47,177 nucleotides of DNA from RI-106 sp964496875 (lineage in GTDB: Bacteria > Cyanobacteriota > Vampirovibrionia > Obscuribacterales > Obscuribacteraceae). Of the stretch, positions 26,404 to 34,187 are shown in pieces (positions within the stretch are counted from its first letter, which is position 1; the number at the start of each line of letters is the position of its first letter). A program made the position numbers and the translations under genes. The notes under the pieces were generated by a model that was not told the origin of the DNA, made no database searches, and saw only the letters and a program-made list of their open reading frames with translations. The stretch covers positions 1-47,177 of the forward strand of contig CAZCBH010000034.1 in NCBI GenBank assembly GCA_964496875.1. Reading direction: 5' to 3'.

Positions 26404-28062
26404 CTAGGGACCGAAAAGCTCTTCCCTGGCCTCTCTGGCTTTTTCTTTTACATAGCCTGGATCTTCTGAAGCGCTGTCCGTTCTTCCTCCCACAGCCTGA
26501 TAAAACTCAGTATCGAAAGAACGGGTGCGGACTACCACCGGCATCGGCACGGCGTAACCCAGAACCAGGGCTTGTTGTTTCGGGTCCATTTGGGCAAGAA
26601 CCGTCCGGAGAGTCTGGGAGCCCGAGACCCCGGTAAAGACGGCATCGATATCCTTGTCGTCATTGAGCAGCGCCGTCACCCTGGTGCCTATCTGGCTGAG
26701 CACTTCGGGATCGATGCCCGACGGTCTTTGATCGACTATCAAGAGAGTAACGAAATACTTCCTCATCTCCCGGGCGATGATACCGAATATGGTTTGGCGT
26801 GCCACTTGAGGAGAGAGAAACTTATGCGCTTCTTCTATGACGATCATCAGCTTCCTGGGAGCCGCTACCCCTTCCGGGTCCGCGGTATGCAGTTCTGAGC
26901 GCTTTACATAGTCGGCATGTATGCGTCTGGTAATGATATTGGTGGCAAGCATGTATGAGAGCAGGTTGTTCTGTCTGCCGAATTCGAGCACAATGTGTTT
27001 GCCGTCCTGTATATGGCGCAGAATCTCGTCGATATAGTTGTGGTTCACCCTGGGGCGCAGGTAAGGCGTCTTTTGCACCACGGTATTGAGGCGCCTTTGA
27101 AGGGCTTTTAGAGCAGTCGGATGACCTTTGTACATCTGGGTGAACTCTTCTATCTCGTCGCCCGACATATCGATGAGGGTTGAAATCCAATCGGTGCCCA
27201 GTTTCTCCCTGGCAATATAGGCGTTTTCCAGAGTGGCTTCCGATAGCGCCAGCTCATGTTTGAGCAGATCCAGATCTTCTATCTCGATCTGGTTGTAGCC
27301 TATGTAGAGCTCGTGGGCATCGGGTATACCGCGGGCTTTGGAAGATTCGGAATCGAGGCTGAAGACCACCACTTTGTGCCCGAAAAGCTGCTTCAAGCCT
27401 TTTACCCGGGGGGCGGTCTTGCTTTCGGACATGGCCTGCCAGCCATACTCGTTGTGCATGTCGAAGACCAGCACCGAGGCTATGTCTTTATGAATCAGAC
27501 CGCTTAGAAATATCCGGGTCAGAAAAGATTTGCCGGTTCCGGATTTACCGAAGATGCCGTTGGAGCGCTCTACAAAACGGTCCAGATTGACACAGACCGG
27601 GGTCTCCATATTTAGAGGCTTGCCGACGTTGAAGAAGTTGTTTTTAGGATCTTTTGTGTCTTCTTCGCCGAAGACCAGGGCGAAGTCTTGACTGGTCGCT
27701 TCGAATACCGGTGAGAAATGCGATGGAATCGTCTTTACCGGTCGAAGTTCCGACAGGGTGCTGTCTTCGCCGCGCTCCAGCATCAACATCGGTTGAATCT
27801 TGACGGTGCCGAATGTGGAGCCGCCAGCCAGTACCGAAAGCAGAAACTCGTCGTTGGCAGGCGGATTGAGCAGAATAGAGGGATTGCTAGCTGAAAGCGA
27901 GACATCGGTGAGCATGCTGAAAAAGCGCGCGGTTTTGCCTTCTACCACGACGAAACGACCAACCCGCAGCTCCTCTACCGAAACCGAAGGGTCAAGACGC
28001 ATCTCCAGGCCTGTAGACAGGGAGCCCTGTGTGATAATTCCCAGATATGTGGCTTTAGGCAA
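26404..28062 (-). CDS. HerA-like ATPase (DUF87, HAS-barrel)
   Basis: 552 residues from TTG at 28060-28062; a TTG at 28108-28110 would add 16 residues. It starts with a HAS-barrel-like segment (LGIITQGSLSTG) and has Walker A FGKSGTGKSFLT, Walker B KLMIVIEEAHKFL, and DQRPSGIDPEVLSQ near the C-terminus, all typical of the HerA/FtsK superfamily. In archaea HerA works with the nuclease NurA in end resection; no NurA is visible here. Bacterial relatives occur in housekeeping and in defence settings. Its start lies 4 nt after the stop of the small gene upstream, so translation is probably coupled. Confidence 0.85.
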   Translation of the reverse strand: MPKATYLGIITQGSLSTGLEMRLDPSVSVEELRVGRFVVVEGKTARFFSMLTDVSLSASNPSILLNPPANDEFLLSVLAGGSTFGTVKIQPMLMLERGEDSTLSELRPVKTIPSHFSPVFEATSQDFALVFGEEDTKDPKNNFFNVGKPLNMETPVCVNLDRFVERSNGIFGKSGTGKSFLTRIFLSGLIHKDIASVLVFDMHNEYGWQAMSESKTAPRVKGLKQLFGHKVVVFSLDSESSKARGIPDAHELYIGYNQIEIEDLDLLKHELALSEATLENAYIAREKLGTDWISTLIDMSGDEIEEFTQMYKGHPTALKALQRRLNTVVQKTPYLRPRVNHNYIDEILRHIQDGKHIVLEFGRQNNLLSYMLATNIITRRIHADYVKRSELHTADPEGVAAPRKLMIVIEEAHKFLSPQVARQTIFGIIAREMRKYFVTLLIVDQRPSGIDPEVLSQIGTRVTALLNDDKDIDAVFTGVSGSQTLRTVLAQMDPKQQALVLGYAVPMPVVVRTRSFDTEFYQAVGGRTDSASEDPGYVKEKAREAREELFGP

Positions 28063-28066
28063 ATTC

Positions 28067-28345
28067 TCAACCTGAAAAAGAACCGTTCTCGAAACCGATA
28101 GCCTTTGCAAACGAGTCTATCGCAGATTCCTTCTCTTCGCCGTTGAAAGTTTGTCGGGAGACGACTTTGCTCTCGTCCTCTCCTTCATAGCCGATAAAAG
28201 TGTAGACCGTGGGCTCTTTCAAGCTTCTCTCCAGACGGTATAGATTGCCGTCTGTACCTGTCGCTCCGACTACGCCCCAGACTCCGTCCAGGGCTTTGCG
28301 AATGTCGTCGATAGTGTGGGGCCATTGAGCCCTCTGGATCAACAT
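28067..28345 (-). CDS. Small protein upstream of the HerA-like gene, unknown
   Basis: 92 residues from ATG at 28343-28345. It contains IDDIRKALDGVWGVVGATGT and a beta-rich middle (EPTVYTFIGYEGEDES). The composition is that of a folded soluble protein. No Shine-Dalgarno sequence is clear, and the frame is open further upstream, where it would run into tRNA-Leu, so the shorter start is chosen. Possible operon with the HerA-like gene and the membrane protein, following tRNA-Leu. No family recognised. Confidence 0.6.
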   Translation of the reverse strand: MLIQRAQWPHTIDDIRKALDGVWGVVGATGTDGNLYRLERSLKEPTVYTFIGYEGEDESKVVSRQTFNGEEKESAIDSFAKAIGFENGSFSG

Positions 28346-28382
28346 CGTGAAGGACAAGTGTTCTTGGTCTAGAAATGAAAAC

Positions 28383-28463
28383 TGTCCGGAGTGGGACTTG
28401 AACCCACACAGCAAAGCCACACGCCCCTCAAGCGTGCGCGTCTACCAATTCCGCCATCCGGAC
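28383..28463 (-). tRNA. tRNA-Leu (GAG)
   Basis: 81 nt on the minus strand. The acceptor stem GTCCGGA pairs with TCCGGAC; discriminator A. The D-arm reads GCGGAATTGGTAGACGC, the anticodon arm CACGC-TTGAGGG-GCGTG (anticodon GAG), followed by a long variable region and the T-arm with GGGTTCAAGTCCC. The 3' CCA is not encoded. It reads CUC and CUU. Confidence 0.96.
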
Positions 28464-28495
28464 TGACGCTCAATTCAGGGAGCTTAGATCGATAT

Positions 28496-28524
28496 ATTAT
28501 GCCAACTCTGGTGCTTCAGGTCAA
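28496..28524 (-). promoter_or_regulatory. Promoter of tRNA-Leu
   Basis: On the minus strand TTGACC (28519-28524) and CATAAT (28496-28501) are 17 bp apart, each one mismatch from consensus. The expected start lies about 26 nt before the tRNA. Confidence 0.7.
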
Positions 28525-28552
28525 AGCCCGGCTGGTGGAATGTAGATTTATA

Positions 28553-28619
28553 TTATCCGCTCCCAAAAGGTCACCAGGCATAGAACGCCTGGAAACGGCT
28601 GTTTTGGTGGCTTGGATAA
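28553..28619. ncRNA. Candidate structured RNA element (three nested stems)
   Basis: Three 6-bp stems are nested in 67 nt: TTATCC (28553-28558) with GGATAA (28614-28619); CCAAAA (28563-28568) with TTTTGG (28602-28607); CCAGGC (28574-28579) with GCCTGG (28587-28592), loop ATAGAAC. Internal loops of 4-9 nt separate them. It lies between the tRNA-Leu promoter and the BFN-domain gene (207 bp upstream of its ATG). The strand is undetermined; a leader element or small RNA is possible. No known family is recognised. Confidence 0.4.
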
Positions 28620-28825
28620 GGTGTTGTGTCCAGGGGACTCTTCTGAATGCCGCATGTCGAGAGGGTTTAAGACTTTCGGTTTTTAAAAATTTATCTTCAA
28701 TGCATATAAATTGCAGGGGTTCGGGGAATAAGAGAAGGGTAGGAAATGATTTAAATTTGTAACGCGCAGGTAATCAAGAAGTAGGGTTCGGAGCATGTTC
28801 AAGGCATCGGGTGGTAGCTCTTAAA
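28620..28825. other. Intergenic sequence upstream of the BFN-domain gene
   Basis: 206 bp with no supported gene. It includes an AT-rich stretch with long T and A runs (28676-28700) and a purine-rich stretch (28715-28745). A promoter for the downstream gene is likely here, but no pair of boxes is convincing. Confidence 0.4.
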
Positions 28826-29338
28826 ATGATCGAGATGTACGTGGCAGCAATCGCGCTGGATGCAAGAAACGGGCATCCAATCGTCATGTTGAACGATCGA
28901 TCGAAGCGCCGCACTCTGCCCATCTGGATAGGGGCCTATGAAGCCACCGCGATAGGCCGTGCTCTCGACAACAGCTCTAAGCCCGAACGCCCCATGACCC
29001 ATGATCTGCTTTTGAATGTGATCACCGGGTTGGGCTATGTCGTAGACCGGGTAGAGATAAACGAACTGTCGGCCAACACTTATTTTGCGACCATCAGGCT
29101 GCGGGTGGAAGACAAAAGGGTAGAAGCGGACAAAGCCATCGATGCCAGACCCTCCGACGCCATTGCTCTGGCTTTGCGGGCAGGCGCGCCTATTTTCGTC
29201 TCGGCGCAGGTGGTTTCTGATGGCACCATTCCGGCGGATTCCGAAAAGGACGAAGAGGAAGCCGAAGAGTTCAAAAAATTTGTCGACGGTCTGAAGGCTT
29301 CGGATTTCAAAGCTTCCGGCGGCGGTCAGGCTGAGTAG
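28826..29338 (+). CDS. Bifunctional nuclease (BFN/DUF151) domain protein
   Basis: 170 residues. The BFN domain starts at the N-terminus (MIEMYVAAIALDARNGHPIV) and includes the hallmark LPIWIGAYEATAIG and DARPSDAIALALRAGAPIF. An acidic and Lys-rich tail of about 40 residues follows. BFN proteins occur in cyanobacteria, plants, Thermotoga and actinobacteria; nuclease activity is reported for some plant members, and the bacterial role is unclear. The ATG at 28826 matches the usual domain start; a GTG at 28811 is in frame, but the extension adds nothing recognisable. Confidence 0.88.
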   Translation: MIEMYVAAIALDARNGHPIVMLNDRSKRRTLPIWIGAYEATAIGRALDNSSKPERPMTHDLLLNVITGLGYVVDRVEINELSANTYFATIRLRVEDKRVEADKAIDARPSDAIALALRAGAPIFVSAQVVSDGTIPADSEKDEEEAEEFKKFVDGLKASDFKASGGGQAE

Positions 29339-29344
29339 GGCTCC

Positions 29345-29692
29345 CTATTTTCTCTTGGCCAGGGCGGATTTCAGAGCGGTTTCCAGGGTCTCTATTTTGG
29401 CTTCCAGTTGCTTGACTTTGTCAGACTCTTTCTCTTTGGCAAGTTTCTGATCTTGCTTTTCCCATTCAAGCTCTTTCTCTTTAGAAATAGCTTTTTTCTT
29501 CTGGCGAAAGAGCATAAAAGAGAGACCGGGAATCAGCCCGAGAATAAAGGTCCCCGAAAGAAAACATGCCAGGGGCGCGCTGGATGTGGCGCCGAACAGG
29601 GTGAAATTCGCCGGAGCGGAATTCTGTAGAGCGATGATGCCAAAGAGCAAAAAGGCTATGGCGGAGAGAACTATCGGTCCGTATCGTTGCAA
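29345..29692 (-). CDS. LapA-like (DUF1049) membrane protein with coiled-coil tail
   Basis: 115 residues. Two spans (VLSAIAFLLFGIIALQN and FLSGTFILGLIPGLSFMLF) are joined by a short loop with the LapA-type NSAPANFTLFG sequence. A Lys/Glu-rich coiled coil follows to the end. LapA-type proteins help LPS assembly regulation in E. coli, but distant relatives have other roles. The start is TTG at 29690-29692. Its ribosome-binding site GGAGGTAA contains the stop codon of the RluD-family gene, so the two are translationally coupled. Confidence 0.75.
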   Translation of the reverse strand: MQRYGPIVLSAIAFLLFGIIALQNSAPANFTLFGATSSAPLACFLSGTFILGLIPGLSFMLFRQKKKAISKEKELEWEKQDQKLAKEKESDKVKQLEAKIETLETALKSALAKRK

Positions 29693-29697
29693 AGCGA

Positions 29698-30657
29698 TTA
29701 CCTCCAGCCTGATTCTAGGCGGTTCAGAAGCGAGCGGAAATCAGAAGATGGCTCGCAGATAAATTCTAACAGCTTGCCTGAGACCGGATGGATAAATGAG
29801 AGACTTGTAGCATGCAGGGCCTGCCCTTTGAGCCCGAATCGCTTGCGGGCTTTTTCCGTTCCCGTTCCTTTCTTATTGTAAACGAGGTCGCCTAATATAG
29901 GATTGCCTAAGTGTGCCATGTGCACCCGTATCTGGTGCGTTCTACCGGTTTTCAATTCCAGTTCCAGATAGGTTATTTTATGATACCGGGCCCGTACCTT
30001 ATATATGGTGCGGGCCGGTCTGCCGTCATCGCAGACGCACATCTCTTTACGTTTGATTCGATGGCGTCCCACAGGCAGGTCGATTTCACCGCTGTCATCT
30101 TTCAATGCCCCGTCTACCAGGGCAAGATACCGGCGGCGAGCCGATTTCTCTTGTATTTGACCGGCCAGGCTGCGGTGGGCGATATCGTTCTTTGCCACCA
30201 CCAGCAGTCCCGAGGTGTCTTTGTCCAATCGATGTACGATGCCCGGTCGCTCTTCTCCTGAAATTCCAGAAAGGCTGCCTTTGCAATGATGCAAAAGACC
30301 GTTCACCAGGGTGCCGGAGAGAACCCCGGCCCCCGGGTGGGTGACCATCCCTGCCGGTTTGTTGACCACAAGTAAGTCTTCGTCTTCGTATATTACATCG
30401 AGATTGAGATTCTCGGGGGTGATTGGCGACGGCTCCACCGGCGGTATCTCTATAGAAATCCGCTCACCGCCCCGCAACTTCAGAGATGCTTTCTCTTTTT
30501 GTCCGTTTACCAGAACCACGCCGCCATCTATCAGCTTCTTGATGCGAACCCGGCTGAATTCCGGCAGGTTATCGGCCAGGTATTGGTCCAATCGCTGAGA
30601 ATCATCGCCATTGAAAACCAACTCGATGGTGTCGTTATTGGTGCTGTCGGCGTTCAT
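29698..30657 (-). CDS. RluD-family 23S rRNA pseudouridine synthase
   Basis: 319 residues. An N-terminal S4 RNA-binding domain (RLDQYLADNLPEFSRVRIKK) is followed by the pseudouridine synthase domain with catalytic HRLDKDTSGLLVVAK. GRTHQIRVHMAHLGNPILGD lies in the C-terminal part. RluD isomerises uridines in helix 69 of 23S rRNA; RluC/RluA are close paralogues, so the exact target is unsure. Its ATG overlaps the lspA stop in an ATGA (30654-30657), a standard operon junction. Confidence 0.93.
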   Translation of the reverse strand: MNADSTNNDTIELVFNGDDSQRLDQYLADNLPEFSRVRIKKLIDGGVVLVNGQKEKASLKLRGGERISIEIPPVEPSPITPENLNLDVIYEDEDLLVVNKPAGMVTHPGAGVLSGTLVNGLLHHCKGSLSGISGEERPGIVHRLDKDTSGLLVVAKNDIAHRSLAGQIQEKSARRRYLALVDGALKDDSGEIDLPVGRHRIKRKEMCVCDDGRPARTIYKVRARYHKITYLELELKTGRTHQIRVHMAHLGNPILGDLVYNKKGTGTEKARKRFGLKGQALHATSLSFIHPVSGKLLEFICEPSSDFRSLLNRLESGWR

Positions 30658-31181
30658 TGCTGAGGCTCCGCCGGTGGCTTCTCGTGGCGCCAGGCTCGGA
30701 TCATGCTAATTAGAATCAGACCTATGCCAACATCGATCATGGCGTCGGCTACGTTGAAAACAGGAAAGGTCATAAAGGCGAAATCGAGAAAGTCGGTGAC
30801 GCTGCCCTTCATAAAGCGATCCAGGAGATTGCCCAGGGCACCGCCGAAGATAAAACCTATCCCGGTGCGTTCGAGGGCATCTGGTTTGATCTCCTCTTTC
30901 TCTCTAGAGATGTACCAGAGAAGAAGGACAATAGTCACCACCGAGGCAAGAGCCGTCATGACCATACCGGAGTCTTTGCCTATTGAGAAAGCCGCTCCGG
31001 TATTGCTGGTTAGATTGAAATTGAGCAATTTTGGAATAAAAGGTTGAACCGCGGCACCGCTCAGATTCGACTCGGCCCAGCGTTTGCTCAGAAAGTCGGC
31101 AGCCAGGCATAGAACGGCTGCACAGGGCGTGGTCAGCCAGGCTTTGCTATTACTCTTCTTCTGACTCGGCGCCGGTATCAT
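30654..31181 (-). CDS. lspA: Lipoprotein signal peptidase (signal peptidase II)
   Basis: 175 residues from ATG at 31179-31181. LspA is a four-span inner-membrane aspartyl protease. Visible here are LNFNLTSNTGAAFSIG, GNLLDRFMKGSVTDFLDF and FPVFNVADAMIDVGIG, with the catalytic Asp pair in NLLDR and NVADA. It cleaves prolipoproteins after lipidation, consistent with the lipoprotein-like genes in this window. The start overlaps the end of the upstream NTF2-like gene by 32 bp; GGAAG lies 6 nt before it. A longer in-frame start would add a region overlapping that gene and lacks support. Confidence 0.93.
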   Translation of the reverse strand: MIPAPSQKKSNSKAWLTTPCAAVLCLAADFLSKRWAESNLSGAAVQPFIPKLLNFNLTSNTGAAFSIGKDSGMVMTALASVVTIVLLLWYISREKEEIKPDALERTGIGFIFGGALGNLLDRFMKGSVTDFLDFAFMTFPVFNVADAMIDVGIGLILISMIRAWRHEKPPAEPQQ

Positions 31182-32136
31182 CGATGTCTTCCACGGCGGC
31201 GTCCTCATCGGCACTGGGGTGGGGTGTCTCTTCCACTTCCAGTTGCTGGGGCACCACATTCATTCGCCGGGTGAGATAGGTGAGACCCTTCAAGGTTGTT
31301 CTCGATTTGTCGGTTATTCCTATTGTGGCCATGAGCAGTTCGTTGTGATTGGATTTATTGGCGTGGATAATCCGCTCCAGCACTTTGTTCTCTACTGGTC
31401 GCCAGATGTCCTGGTGCTTGGGTTGGGGATATTTGAGCGGTTCGCTGGCGATGGAGCCTACTGCGACAAAATCATTGGGCAGGGCAACGCTCAGTTTGGC
31501 GGTGTATTCCTGACCAGATTTGACCAGCTCGGGCGCTATAAACTTGGTATTGAGGTCCTGGGCGATGCCGAAGGCGACCTTGACCTTCTCGAAATCAACA
31601 CGGTCTCCGACGATTTTCCAGTTGCCGCGTATTTTTCTTAGATAGAGCTGTCCTTCCGAGATGGAAGTAAGCACTCCTTTCGACCCTATGCTGGGCATCT
31701 CTTTGGCTGTGCTGCCCACCGCTTTGTCCCGGGATTCTACCGTGGCGAATTTGCCTTCTACCCGGATAGCCTTGACCTTGGAAGAAGACCTTGCGTCGGG
31801 ATAGGTCTTCCAGAAATCGCTGGTCAGCTCTTTGACGGCTTTTTTGGTGAGACCGTCGTTATTGACGTAGTCATCGGCATAATAGTCCATGACTGCGTCG
31901 AGTTTATGGTCGTTCCACTTTTGCTCGATGTCTTTGATCACCGACTCCAGCTCTTTTATGTCGCTCGAATTGCCATAATTAGTCGAATCGAGGGCAAAGT
32001 CAGTATCGCTCACCTTGGGGGTGAGGACGGTGGAAGTCTCGAGGGCGAGAGCCGGTTTCGAATTGGCTGCCAGAACCACTGCCAGAGAAGCCAAGAAGCT
32101 CAGGCTTTTCTTCGTCAAACTCTCTTTCACGCGCAT
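31150..32136 (-). CDS. Exported protein with an NTF2/SnoaL-like domain, unknown
   Basis: 328 residues from ATG 32134-32136, with GGAG 7 nt upstream. A signal peptide (LSFLASLAVVLAANSKPALA) is followed by an NTF2-like domain at about 50-180 (VIKDIEQKWNDHKLDAVMDYYADDYVN, in pieces, then LYLRKIRGNWKIVGDRVDFE). A beta-rich second domain follows. The tail is very acidic (about residues 300-328). The first gene of a minus-strand operon with lspA, the RluD-family gene and the LapA-like gene. SnoaL/DUF4440-like domains bind small ligands; none can be assigned. Confidence 0.75.
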   Translation of the reverse strand: MRVKESLTKKSLSFLASLAVVLAANSKPALALETSTVLTPKVSDTDFALDSTNYGNSSDIKELESVIKDIEQKWNDHKLDAVMDYYADDYVNNDGLTKKAVKELTSDFWKTYPDARSSSKVKAIRVEGKFATVESRDKAVGSTAKEMPSIGSKGVLTSISEGQLYLRKIRGNWKIVGDRVDFEKVKVAFGIAQDLNTKFIAPELVKSGQEYTAKLSVALPNDFVAVGSIASEPLKYPQPKHQDIWRPVENKVLERIIHANKSNHNELLMATIGITDKSRTTLKGLTYLTRRMNVVPQQLEVEETPHPSADEDAAVEDIDDTGAESEEE

Positions 32137-32261
32137 AGCAATCTCCAACTGGATATTTGACGTCGGGAAAGACCCGAATCAATCAAATTCGATCTAACTT
32201 TAAAAGATCAGGCCCTATTATAACCCCAGGTCAGATTCGGTTGAGAAAAGCATAAAGAAAA

Positions 32262-32293
32262 CGATCCACTCAGGTAATGAGCCGAGTGGATCG
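32262..32293 (-). terminator. Terminator of mdh
   Basis: A perfect 10-bp stem (CGATCCACTC at 32262-32271, GAGTGGATCG at 32284-32293) with a 12-nt loop. On the minus strand it is followed by TTTTCTTT. It lies 31 bp after the mdh stop. Confidence 0.85.
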
Positions 32294-32323
32294 AATTTGA
32301 TTGAAATCTCTCAGAAGCCCGAT

Positions 32324-33262
32324 TTAGACGGCTACGAGGAGCTCGTTCATGAGGTCGATGTTCTCTTTGATCGATTTGGCCGAGCCATGAAGCGCTTCTT
32401 TCTCTTCTTCGGTGAGTTTGATCTCGACAATCTTCTTCAGACCTTCCCGACCGAGTACGGCAGGCAGTCCGATGTAAACGTCTTTAAGACCATATTCGCC
32501 ATGGGGTAGAACAGCGCAGGGAAGCAGACGGTTCTTGTCTCTGAGAATCGCTTCCACCATGTGGGCCACGGATGCTCCGGGGGCATAGTAGGCGCTGCCG
32601 CTCTTCAGAAGCTTGACTATCTCTGCTCCGCCGTTTCTGGTCCTTTCGACCATCTCGTCGATTTTAGCCTGGGGAAGCAGTTCGCTTATCGGAATTCCGT
32701 TGACGGTGGCCAGTCTGGTCAGGGGAACCATCAGGTCGCCGTGACCGCCGAGAACCATCGCTCTGATGTCTTCAACGGAAAAGCCGGTTTCCATGCCGAT
32801 GAAGGTCTGGAATCTGGCGCTGTCGAGGACGCCTGCCATACCGATAACCTTTTTGGAATCGAGTTTGGTGGTCTGTTGAACCAGGTGGGTCATTACGTCT
32901 AAGGGGTTGGTGACCACGATATAGATTGCGTCAGGAGATTGTTTGAAGGTCTCCTGGGCTACGGTGCGGACGATGTTGGCGTTGGTTTTGAGCAAGTCGT
33001 CTCTGGACATGCCGGGCTTTCTGGCGATACCGGCGGTGATTACGATGATGTCGGAGCCTTTGGTGTCGGCATAATCGTTGGTGCCCACGAGCTTGCGATC
33101 GTGCATGTTGACCGGGGCTGCTTCCATCAGGTCAAGGGCTTTGCCCTGGGGAAGACCGTCGACGATGTCGATGAGAACTACGTCGGCAAGATTTTTTTCT
33201 GCAATATACTGAGCGGCCGTTGCGCCTACGTGACCGGCTCCTACAACTGTGACCTTATCCAC
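32324..33262 (-). CDS. mdh: Malate dehydrogenase
   Basis: 312 residues, LDH/MDH superfamily, LDH-like MDH type. The NAD-binding motif GAGHVGA lies at residues 8-14, followed by VVLIDI. The substrate loop reads ARKPGMSRDDLL, where Arg (not Gln) at the specificity position indicates malate/oxaloacetate. GGHGD holds the catalytic His. It interconverts malate and oxaloacetate with NAD in the cytosol. Start is GTG at 33260-33262, with AGGAGG about 11 nt upstream. It has its own terminator and diverges from the PDZ gene. Confidence 0.94.
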   Translation of the reverse strand: MDKVTVVGAGHVGATAAQYIAEKNLADVVLIDIVDGLPQGKALDLMEAAPVNMHDRKLVGTNDYADTKGSDIIVITAGIARKPGMSRDDLLKTNANIVRTVAQETFKQSPDAIYIVVTNPLDVMTHLVQQTTKLDSKKVIGMAGVLDSARFQTFIGMETGFSVEDIRAMVLGGHGDLMVPLTRLATVNGIPISELLPQAKIDEMVERTRNGGAEIVKLLKSGSAYYAPGASVAHMVEAILRDKNRLLPCAVLPHGEYGLKDVYIGLPAVLGREGLKKIVEIKLTEEEKEALHGSAKSIKENIDLMNELLVAV

Positions 33263-33469
33263 GGTTTCGAACCTCCTGGCGTTCTACTGGGTTTGAGCGA
33301 AATCCAGGTTATCACCTAAATCCGGGATCCCTTCCCAATTTAAGTATTAGTTTGCTCTTGCTCTTATCAAAGGAATCTTCTTGTGAACCGGCAAATATCG
33401 AGCCGATGTCGATAATTTGTTTTATTCTGGGATATATATAGATGTAGGACTCGATTTCAAGGTTTGGTT

Positions 33470-34138
33470 ATGGTTGCAGGTAAGAGAACTGGATGGCTGA
33501 TTGTCCTCGCCCTTTCGGCGGGAATGCTGTCTGGTCTCTTTCTTGGAAACGTTTGCGCTCTGGAGTCCGGTGGAGAGGGAGAAGGTGAAAAAGCCGTACC
33601 TGAGCTGAAGCCGCTCAAGCCAAAGTTTCATAAGGTGGAACCCTACAAAGCCGGAGTCCAGCATAACCAGGTTCTCAAGCCTAAAAAGAAGAAGGTCAAC
33701 AAGAAGAAGCTCAAAGCCGGCAGTCGAGCCGACAACTATAAAGGTAAGGATCAGTCGGCTTTGCTTGACAATAATCGTCTGGACGCCTCGGCAAATTCGA
33801 CTATGCTCAATTCTGCCGCCCTGCGTGGAATCGGCATAATCGGGGTCAAATTTATCGCCGAGGGCGGTTTGCCGCCGGTGATTAATCAAGTTTTTCGAGG
33901 CACTCCGGCGGCGGAGCAGGGGCTGCGCCCCAATGACGCCATAGTGGCTGTGGACGGGGTGCCGACCTATGGTTTGACCAGGGAAGAGTGCTATGACCTG
34001 ATAGTAGGCTCCCCGAACACACCGGTTACCCTGTCTATTCGAAGGGGGTCGAACTTTTCGGTGCATACCATGATGAGAATGGATTTTACCGAACTCACCG
34101 ACCCTGCCGTTCGCAGAGCCTATGGCGTCAATTTATGA
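33470..34138 (+). CDS. Exported PDZ-domain protein
   Basis: 222 residues. A signal peptide (WLIVLALSAGMLSGLFLG) leads to a Lys/Pro-rich linker at about 35-90. One PDZ domain lies at about 120-195 (GIGIIGVKFIAEGG, VFRGTPAAEQGLRPNDAIVA and VDGVPTYGLTRE), with the typical GLRPNDAIVAVDG core. No protease domain is present. It probably binds exposed C-termini of envelope proteins. It lies 49 bp upstream of the TIM-barrel gene in the same direction. An in-frame TTG at 33464 would add two residues. Confidence 0.8.
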   Translation: MVAGKRTGWLIVLALSAGMLSGLFLGNVCALESGGEGEGEKAVPELKPLKPKFHKVEPYKAGVQHNQVLKPKKKKVNKKKLKAGSRADNYKGKDQSALLDNNRLDASANSTMLNSAALRGIGIIGVKFIAEGGLPPVINQVFRGTPAAEQGLRPNDAIVAVDGVPTYGLTREECYDLIVGSPNTPVTLSIRRGSNFSVHTMMRMDFTELTDPAVRRAYGVNL

Positions 34139-34187
34139 CAACCGGCTTTTCTGGAGATAAGCTGGAACATCTGCTAAACTTTCGAAC

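Noticed and set aside
28067..28420. Longer version of the 92-aa gene reaching into tRNA-Leu
   Set aside because: A protein start inside the tRNA gene is implausible; the ATG at 28345 was used.
33399..33430. Imperfect inverted repeat (CAAATATCG and CGATAATTTG) before the PDZ gene
   Set aside because: It has one insertion and is AT-rich, so it may occur by chance; no link to known operators.
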